Positions 55,118 to 61,396 of a stretch of DNA of 64,000 bases are shown piece by piece. Within the stretch, counting starts at the first letter, position 1. Every line of letters starts with the position of its first letter. A program made the translations under genes and the position numbers. Under the pieces are notes generated by a model, which was given only the letters and a program-made list of their open reading frames with translations, made no database searches and was not told where the DNA came from. The stretch comes from Puniceibacterium confluentis (GTDB lineage: Bacteria > Pseudomonadota > Alphaproteobacteria > Rhodobacterales > Rhodobacteraceae): NCBI RefSeq assembly GCF_007923445.1, contig NZ_VOJI01000005.1:202405-266404 (forward strand), given 5' to 3'.

Positions 55118-55738
55118 ATGGATCAAATGACCAGATTAATTCTCGGAATGTCCTGCGGCCTGATTGTGACCCTGGCTTTGCCTGCCTGTACGGCTCAACC
55201 ATATTCCAAAGAATCCAGATACAGCTCCGGCTCGGATATGCATCATGTCGGCAATACGGCCCCGGAAAAGCAATCCACACCGGTTGCGGGCGATTCCATC
55301 AGCAGCCAAAGCAGGCATCCGCTCGACTCGGTGAGACTGGGCGGCTCGGACCTCGCGGATGCAGGCACCACCGGCGTCGGCATGTGGATCAATGGCGGTG
55401 CAGAGCTGAATCCGGCTCTTTCATGGGCAGGGCCACTGGTGCCAATCGTTACGATCCCGGCGAAATACGCGATGAAAAAAGGCATCGTCGCAACCGGAGT
55501 CAAGGCGCCGCTTGCCAACGTCGCGGTGGAAAGCGGCAGCATGTTCGGAACCTGCTTCAACCTGGCAAGCCTCGCCGCTGTCGAGCCGATCACCGCTTCG
55601 CTCATAGGCATCACCTGCGGTGGTATTTACGCAGTCCGGCAAAACCAGCGCTATCAGAGAGAGACGGGGCGCACGCTCAATGGCCAAATCACCAACCAGA
55701 CGCCGCCGCCCGGAAATACCGTGCAGGCACCGATCTGA
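55118..55738 (+). CDS. Putative lipoprotein, unknown function
   Basis: The 206-residue protein begins with a lipoprotein signal (LILGMSCGLIVTLALPACTAQ; Cys in LPAC). A Ser/His-rich linker precedes a small hydrophobic domain (WAGPLVPIVTIPAKYAMKKG, FGTCFNLASLAAVEPITASL, IGITCGGIYAV) that could insert in a membrane. The gene is less GC-rich than its neighbours, which may mean later acquisition. It lies downstream of the sigma/anti-sigma pair on the same strand and may be a target of that sigma factor; no promoter supports this yet. Confidence 0.65.
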   Translation: MDQMTRLILGMSCGLIVTLALPACTAQPYSKESRYSSGSDMHHVGNTAPEKQSTPVAGDSISSQSRHPLDSVRLGGSDLADAGTTGVGMWINGGAELNPALSWAGPLVPIVTIPAKYAMKKGIVATGVKAPLANVAVESGSMFGTCFNLASLAAVEPITASLIGITCGGIYAVRQNQRYQRETGRTLNGQITNQTPPPGNTVQAPI

Positions 55739-55860
55739 CAGCAGAAAATGTCCACCAGAATTTAGCCTCCGCTGACGAGGCCACACCAACGCAAGATTTC
55801 GCCATCGGCGCAAACAGACCGCTGTTCCGATGCTTTGTCCGGGAAGCCTATGGCGTTTTC

Positions 55861-56343
55861 TCAGAATGCGTCGGGCCGAGCATCACGGGCCATGTGATCC
55901 AGCACCGCGTTCACGAAACTCGGCTCTTTGCCTTCCGGATAGAACGCCCCGGCAATGTCGACGTATTCCTTGATCACCACCCGCGGCGGCGTGTCGGAAT
56001 TGACGAGTTCCGCCCCCGCCGCCCGGAACAGGGCGCGGATGGTCGGATCAATCCGGGCAATCGCCCATTTCGCCACGATCGCCCGGTCCGCCATCTGGTC
56101 GATCTTGGCCTGCCAGGCGACCGCGTCCTCGATCGTCTTGGTGAACAGGGTGACGTCGCCCTCCATCATCTCGTCGCCCTCGTAGGTCGCACCGAACCGG
56201 TGGTCGAGGAATTCGAGGCGCACCTGATCGACGGTCAGGCTGGAATGTTCCATCTGGAACAGCGCCTGCACGGCATAAAGCCGCGCCGCTGATTTCATCT
56301 TGCGTTTCATGTTGCCCGAGGGGGCGGCGGTTGGCGTGGTCAT
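55861..56343 (-). CDS. nusB: Transcription antitermination factor NusB
   Basis: The 160-residue helical protein has ARLYAVQALFQMEHS and INE-equivalent PRVVIKEYVDIAGAFYPEGKEPSFVNAVLDHMARD. It joins NusE/S10 at rRNA boxA. Its ATG overlaps the ribH stop as ATGA, the usual rib-nusB linkage. Confidence 0.94.
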   Translation of the reverse strand: MTTPTAAPSGNMKRKMKSAARLYAVQALFQMEHSSLTVDQVRLEFLDHRFGATYEGDEMMEGDVTLFTKTIEDAVAWQAKIDQMADRAIVAKWAIARIDPTIRALFRAAGAELVNSDTPPRVVIKEYVDIAGAFYPEGKEPSFVNAVLDHMARDARPDAF

Positions 56344-56894
56344 ACGGAGGTCTTGCCCTTGCTGCTGCCAGCGATCTGGTACTCGTCCCGGGCGGGTTTG
56401 AACCCCACGCCTTCGCGCTGGCCGCCCCACTTACGGCTGAGGGCGATCAGATGCAAGGCCGCCGCCGCCGCGCCGCCGCCTTTGTTCTGGCCTGCCGCTT
56501 CGGCGCGGGCCTCGGCCTGGGCCATGTTCTCGACCGTGAGGATGCCGTTGCCGATGCACAGCCCCTGCAGGCCCAGCAACGCGAGACCGCGCGAGGAATC
56601 GTTGCACACGGTGTCGTAATGCGTGGTCTCGCCCCGGATGATACAGCCCAGCGCCACATAGCCGTCAAAGTTGCTCAGCCGCTCAGCGATGCCCACGGCG
56701 GTGGGCACTTCCAGTGCGCCGGGCACTTCGACAGTTTCGTGCGTGCCGCCCGACGCTTCGATCTCGGCGCGCGCACCGGCCAGCAGCTGATCGGCAATGG
56801 CGCGGTAATAAGGCGCCACCACAATCAGCAGCTTGACCGGCTTGGAAAATTCTGCCCGTGGCAGGGTGTAGTGGTTTTCGGTTGCCGCCATCAT
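56340..56894 (-). CDS. ribH: 6,7-dimethyl-8-ribityllumazine synthase
   Basis: The 184-residue protein has KLLIVVAPYYRAIADQLLAGA, VPGALEVPTAVG, and GCIIRGETTHYDTVCND, the lumazine synthase motifs. It condenses the RibB product with the pyrimidine ribitylamine. It has ATGA overlaps with ribB upstream and nusB downstream. Confidence 0.96.
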   Translation of the reverse strand: MMAATENHYTLPRAEFSKPVKLLIVVAPYYRAIADQLLAGARAEIEASGGTHETVEVPGALEVPTAVGIAERLSNFDGYVALGCIIRGETTHYDTVCNDSSRGLALLGLQGLCIGNGILTVENMAQAEARAEAAGQNKGGGAAAAALHLIALSRKWGGQREGVGFKPARDEYQIAGSSKGKTSV

Positions 56895-58018
56895 CCTAGC
56901 TCCGAGATTTTCTGGGTTCCGACAATCCTGAGGCCATAAGCGTCGAGCCCGACGATCTTTGGCGTCGGCGAATTGGTCAGCAGGGTCAGGTCCGACAGCC
57001 CCAGAGACGACAGGATCTGCGCGCCCAGACCGTATTGGCGCAATGTCTTGGGCGAGACTTCGTCATGCACGTCCAGCTTCATCGACGTGTCGCGCAGCAG
57101 CACGACAACACCGCGTCCTTCTCTGGCGACAGCCTCCATCGCGACGTGGAATTCCGCCGCACGGCCGCGCGGCCCGGTGCCGACAACGTCCAGCATCGGA
57201 TCCATCGCGTGCATCCGCACCAGCACCGGGGCGTCGCCGGACAGATCGCCCTTGGTCAGCACGATATGTTCGTCTCCGTGGGTTTCGTCGGTGTAGATCC
57301 GCATGTTCCAGTTACCGCCGAATTCCGAGGTGATGACCTCTTCCTTGCGCACCCGCACCAGATTGTCATGCCGCCGCCGGTAGGAAATCAGATCGCTGAT
57401 CGTGCCGATCTTGATGCCATGCCGCTGGGCAAAGGCGACCAACTCGGGCAGCCGCGACATCGTGCCGTCTTCGTTCATGATCTCGCAGATCACGCCGGCC
57501 GGGTTCAGCCCTGCCAGCCGCGCCACATCGACCGCGGCTTCGGTATGGCCCGCGCGCACCAATACGCCGCCGTCCTTGGCGCGCAGCGGGAACACATGCC
57601 CCGGTGTCGCGATGTCCTGTTCACCTTTGGAGGCGTCGATCGCCACCGAAATGGTCTTGGCCCGGTCCGCGGCGGAAATGCCGGTCGTGACACCTTCGCG
57701 GGCTTCGATCGAGGTGGTGAACGCGGTCTCGTGCCGCGATGAATTGTTGGTCGACATCAGCTTGAGCCCAAGCGTTTCGACACGCTTTGCGGTCATGGCA
57801 AGACAGATCAGCCCGCGACCATAGAGCGCCATGAAGTTGATGGCATCCGGGGTGGCCCATTGCGCCGGGATCACCAGATCACCTTCGTTCTCGCGGTCTT
57901 CGTGGTCAACCAGAATGAACATGCGCCCGTTGCGCGCATCCTCGATGATTTCCTCGACCGAAGAGATCGCGTCTTTCCAGTTCTCTTCGACCGGACCAGG
58001 GGTTTCGTAATCCGCCAT
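56891..58018 (-). CDS. ribB: 3,4-dihydroxy-2-butanone-4-phosphate synthase with degenerate RibA-like domain (RibBX)
   Basis: The 375-residue protein has an intact RibB domain (~18-220: LVDHEDRENEGDLVIPAQ, HETAFTTSIEAREGVTTGISAADR, GHVFPLRAKDGGVLVRAGHTEAAVD). The C-terminal half looks like GTP cyclohydrolase II but lacks its zinc cysteines: the canonical C-x9-12-C-x-C region reads HAMDPMLDVVGTGPRGRAAEF, with no Cys. So it probably makes only the four-carbon unit; this architecture is known in alphaproteobacteria. The GTP cyclohydrolase must be elsewhere. Confidence 0.94.
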   Translation of the reverse strand: MADYETPGPVEENWKDAISSVEEIIEDARNGRMFILVDHEDRENEGDLVIPAQWATPDAINFMALYGRGLICLAMTAKRVETLGLKLMSTNNSSRHETAFTTSIEAREGVTTGISAADRAKTISVAIDASKGEQDIATPGHVFPLRAKDGGVLVRAGHTEAAVDVARLAGLNPAGVICEIMNEDGTMSRLPELVAFAQRHGIKIGTISDLISYRRRHDNLVRVRKEEVITSEFGGNWNMRIYTDETHGDEHIVLTKGDLSGDAPVLVRMHAMDPMLDVVGTGPRGRAAEFHVAMEAVAREGRGVVVLLRDTSMKLDVHDEVSPKTLRQYGLGAQILSSLGLSDLTLLTNSPTPKIVGLDAYGLRIVGTQKISELG

Positions 58019-58224
58019 TGGACCTCCGCAAATGTCACCGGCGCGCGGGACGGCCGGATGTTACCGGGCAGATAAGCCACAGAGGCGCAATTGACCAGAG
58101 CGACGTGCACCCCTCTGTGGCCCTGCCCCGCGAATCGCCCCCCTCGGCAGACACACGTTCGGCGGGCACATCTGTCGACACCGGACCCGATGCCCGGTGC
58201 GGCAGGGCACCGTCCCGGACGGGA

Positions 58225-58530
58225 TCAGTCGAACAGATCCTCAAGCGCGTCAAACGCCTCGTCCAGAAACCGCCGACCCAGAGTCTTGCGCCGTTTCACC
58301 TTTTTGCGCTTGTCCTTGCAAGCTCGCCCAGGCGCCGGTTCGCCAGCCCGTCGCGTGCGCTGCGGTTTCGCGCCGTCCGGCTGGGGGCCACTGACGGGCA
58401 GCCGCTTGAGATCCCGCAACGGTGCGCCACAGGCCGCACAGGACAGTTCGTGTCGCACTTCCCCCCGCAAGATCAATGCTGCACGCGCGCCACAATAGCA
58501 GCAGGTGGCGATTCTGGTCGTCTGGGGCAT
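58225..58530 (-). CDS. Small zinc-ribbon protein, basic C-terminus
   Basis: The 101-residue protein has CxxC pairs (CCYCGARA with Cys10/Cys13, and SCAACGAPLRDLK) forming a zinc ribbon, then a Lys/Arg-rich stretch (CKDKRKKVKRRKTLGRRF) and an acidic tail (DEAFDALEDLFD). GGAGGG lies 5 bases before the ATG. Probably nucleic-acid or RNA-polymerase associated; unproven. Confidence 0.78.
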   Translation of the reverse strand: MPQTTRIATCCYCGARAALILRGEVRHELSCAACGAPLRDLKRLPVSGPQPDGAKPQRTRRAGEPAPGRACKDKRKKVKRRKTLGRRFLDEAFDALEDLFD

Positions 58531-58666
58531 GAACCCTCCGGTACGGTCGGGATTGATATCGCCTCGGCGCCTGCTGTTTGCAAGAGCCGCCGGATTTGCA
58601 AATGCAGGGCTGAACTCGCGCAAAGCGTGTGCTATGCTCGCGGCATTGACCCAAATGGATTTTGCC

Positions 58667-59590
58667 ATGTCCGATCTGCCGCCTCCCGCCGCCCCGGCTC
58701 CGGCGAACACCAGTCCCGGGATTCCGGCGCTGTCCCGGTTTGACACCCTGCCCTTCACGGTCAGCCTGCGCCGCGTCAATCTCGCAGTCGGCTATACGGC
58801 GGCGCTCCTGCCGCTGGCAGTCTGGCTGCCCGGCGCTCTGCTGGGCACCTGTCGGCAAAACAACGGCCTCGATTCGATCAGCCACTATTACTACAGCCCG
58901 ATCGGCGGTGACCTGTTTGTCGGGGCTCTGTGTCTGATCGGCGCGCTGATGCTGTTCTTTTTCACCATTCCCGAGGATGCCGACACCGTCGAACGCATGA
59001 GCCAGGTGGATGAATTCCGCCGCTTCACCCAGCGTGACCTTTGGCTGGCAAAGATCGCAGGGGTCATGGCCTTTGTCATTGCACTCGTGCCGACCGATGG
59101 CTCGGGCTGCTTCCTGTCCGAGGACGCCATGCGCGGATATTTCGTCATCCCTGCGGATTTTGGCCTTTTCGGCCCCGGCACTCAGACACTCGATCAGGTG
59201 ATTGTCGCCTTTGACCTGAGCGCCATATCCGGCGTGCCCTGGACATCCACCCTCCACGGACTGGCCGCAGGCGTGATGTTCGCGATCCTCGGGTACTTTT
59301 CGTTGTTCGTCTTCACGCGCGTGCAGTCGCACAAATCAATGCGCACCGCGACCAGCACGGGGCAACGGAAAAAGATTCGCAATGTCATCTACGTCGTCTC
59401 GGGCGTGGTCATCTACGCCACGATCCTGGCATTGCTGTTCAAGAAAATCGCCTGCACCGGCGCGGCGGACTGTGCCTATGACGCCAGCAACTTCACCTTC
59501 TGGGCCGAAACCCTCGCCTTGCTCGCGTTCGGCTTCAGCTGGCTGACCAAGGGGCGCTTCATCCGCTGGCTTGCGGACGAGCCCGACTAG
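58667..59590 (+). CDS. Multi-pass membrane protein of unknown function
   Basis: The 307-residue protein has about six or seven transmembrane segments (LAVGYTAALLPLAVWLPGAL, DLFVGALCLIGALMLFFFTI, LAKIAGVMAFVIALVPT, LAAGVMFAILGYFSLFVFTR, VIYVVSGVVIYATILALLFK, FWAETLALLAFGFSWLTKG) and a conserved-looking SHYYYSPIGGDLF near the first loop. No family I can name with confidence. ATG 58667 is chosen; a further ATG is at 58634. It shares its stop with rlmB (CTAG). Confidence 0.75.
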   Translation: MSDLPPPAAPAPANTSPGIPALSRFDTLPFTVSLRRVNLAVGYTAALLPLAVWLPGALLGTCRQNNGLDSISHYYYSPIGGDLFVGALCLIGALMLFFFTIPEDADTVERMSQVDEFRRFTQRDLWLAKIAGVMAFVIALVPTDGSGCFLSEDAMRGYFVIPADFGLFGPGTQTLDQVIVAFDLSAISGVPWTSTLHGLAAGVMFAILGYFSLFVFTRVQSHKSMRTATSTGQRKKIRNVIYVVSGVVIYATILALLFKKIACTGAADCAYDASNFTFWAETLALLAFGFSWLTKGRFIRWLADEPD

Positions 59591-60366
59591 GCCCGGGCCG
59601 CATACAGGGACACAGCCGCCGCGTTCGAGACGTTGAGAGAGCCGAAATCACCGGCAAAGTCGATCCGCACCAGCGCATCGCAGGTCTCTTTCGTCTTTTG
59701 CCGCAGTCCCGGCCCTTCGGCCCCCAACACCAGTGCCACAGCCCGGTCGCGCCGACCCTCCAGCGCGGTTTCAATCGTCTGCTCGGCTTCGCCGTCGAGC
59801 CCGACGACGAAATAGCCCATGGCCTTCAGCTTCTCCATCGCGTCCGCCAGATTGCGTTCACGCAGATAGGGCTGGCGCTCCAGTGCACCGCTGGCGGTCT
59901 TGGCCAGTGCGCCGGTTTCGGGCGCACTGTGGTGCAGCGTTCCGATCACCGCGCAGGCGCCGAACACCTCGGCCGAGCGCAGGATCGCTCCGACGTTGTG
60001 CGGATCGGTGACCCGGTCCAGCAGCAGAACCCGCGGCGGCCTCGTACCGTCGCCCAGCGCCACGTCGTCAAGCCGCCCCCAGTTCAGGGCCTTGACCTCG
60101 AGAGCGGCGCCCTGGTGCACGGACTGCGCTTCAAGCGGCGCGGAAAACCGGCGCGGGTCGCTGATCTCGGGGGTGATTCCCGCGGCCGTGATCGCGTCCT
60201 CAAGCTTTGCCTGCGCATTCAGCGTCACGATCAGCCGCAACTTCTCGCGGCGGGGGTTCATCAAGGCGTCGCGGACCGCATGCAGTCCGAACAGCCACAC
60301 GGTCTCGGCGGCGGACGCTTTGCGGGACTGTTCTTTTTCCACGACCCATTTGGGTTTTTTAACCAT
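59587..60366 (-). CDS. rlmB: 23S rRNA (guanosine(2251)-2'-O)-methyltransferase
   Basis: The 259-residue SpoU-family protein has an N-terminal L30e-like substrate domain (WLFGLHAVRDALMNPRREKLRL) and the knotted SAM-binding domain with DPHNVGAILRSAEVFGA, LVLGAEGPGLR and GSLNVSNAAAVSLYAA. The basic N-terminus is typical. Its last 4 bp overlap the convergent membrane-protein gene. tRNA-Tyr lies about 130 bp upstream on the other strand. Confidence 0.95.
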   Translation of the reverse strand: MVKKPKWVVEKEQSRKASAAETVWLFGLHAVRDALMNPRREKLRLIVTLNAQAKLEDAITAAGITPEISDPRRFSAPLEAQSVHQGAALEVKALNWGRLDDVALGDGTRPPRVLLLDRVTDPHNVGAILRSAEVFGACAVIGTLHHSAPETGALAKTASGALERQPYLRERNLADAMEKLKAMGYFVVGLDGEAEQTIETALEGRRDRAVALVLGAEGPGLRQKTKETCDALVRIDFAGDFGSLNVSNAAAVSLYAARA

Positions 60367-60499
60367 GTTCCGGCCCTTTTGCGATTGCGCGGGACCATGG
60401 GCAAACGCGACAGTGACCGCAAGGGATTTTCCAGTTGACGCCGGTTTTATGCACCGGTAATCACCCCCTCACGTCGAAGCGCCCCGGTGCCTCGACAGT

Positions 60500-60583
60500 G
60501 GGCGACAGGCCGCAAGGTGTGGCAGGGGACTGTAACTCCCTCGCGGAGACGCACGCCTGGTTCGATTCCAGGGTCGCCCACCA
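60500..60583 (+). tRNA. tRNA-Tyr (anticodon GTA), CCA encoded
   Basis: The acceptor stem GGGCGAC (60500-60506) pairs with GTCGCCC (60573-60579), then discriminator A and encoded CCA. The anticodon loop CTGTAAC has GTA. The variable arm is long (class II), and the T arm is CCTGG-TTCGATT-CCAGG. Position 8 is A rather than the usual T. Confidence 0.95.
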
Positions 60584-61396
60584 TATTCTCAGAAAACTCA
60601 ATGAGACCAACGCCGATGCGCCCCGCGCACCTGACGCAGAAAAACCATATATCTCAATGACTTGCAGGTCAGGTGTCCCGCTCGACCAATCCGATTCGGA
60701 ACGCGCAGCGTCCAGCGCTTTGGCCCCCGGTGAGCAGATCAAACGCATATCCACCCCGCCGCGAACGCCGCAGATTGAACGGCGCGGACCGGACGGTATC
60801 CGGGAACGGCAAAGCCAGGGAATCTCGGTTGCGCGGCTGCAACTGCAACCGATGTGTAGATAGTGCTCGGCGCGGGTCTATCGTCGGGGCGGGCGCGATG
60901 GAAGCAGTCAGCCTGTCGCTCCGGTGAGCGATGCAAGCGCGCTTTGCATGGTCACGGAGGTTACCTTGGCTGCAGGGAGCGACCGGCCCCAAAATGCTGT
61001 TCGTCGTCCTCGCAGGGTGCTGTTCGGAGACTCAGCATTGCAGCACATGCCGGCTCTTGCCGTCGGTCAGGCTGATCTGGGCCAAGGGGGTGCTGACCCC
61101 AGGCCAGATTGCGCAAAACAGCCTGACCTTGACTAAATCGACCGGATTGGCCAAGATCGGAGTATTGTATTGATACTCATCGCGGGCTGGAATTGGTCTG
61201 TTGAAGGGTAATTTTTGTCCGGTAACCTTGATGATTTCGGTCGGGGTGACAGGGGCTCAGCAAGCCGGATATCCGGACGCGGTACAACAGTTGTCAGAGC
61301 AGGATCAACTGCCACTGGCAAGAATTGGACTTTCTACCAACGCACCACAGTTATGATTTTTTTTGATGGGCATTGCGGCCAGATTGGCAGAAACCA
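60584..61396. other. Gene-poor spacer between tRNA-Tyr and the repeat protein
   Basis: About 0.8 kb with no reading frame that I can support. Composition turns AT-rich after ~61140. An inverted repeat GAGTAT-N7-ATACTC at 61160-61178 could be an operator for the gene at 61397. No integrase, transposase or direct repeat of the tRNA 3' end was seen. Confidence 0.6.

Noticed and set aside
60461-60754. Minus-strand reading frame of 97 codons with a LESNQ motif
   Set aside because: It is the antisense of tRNA-Tyr; the motif comes from the T arm and variable arm, a well-known false gene.
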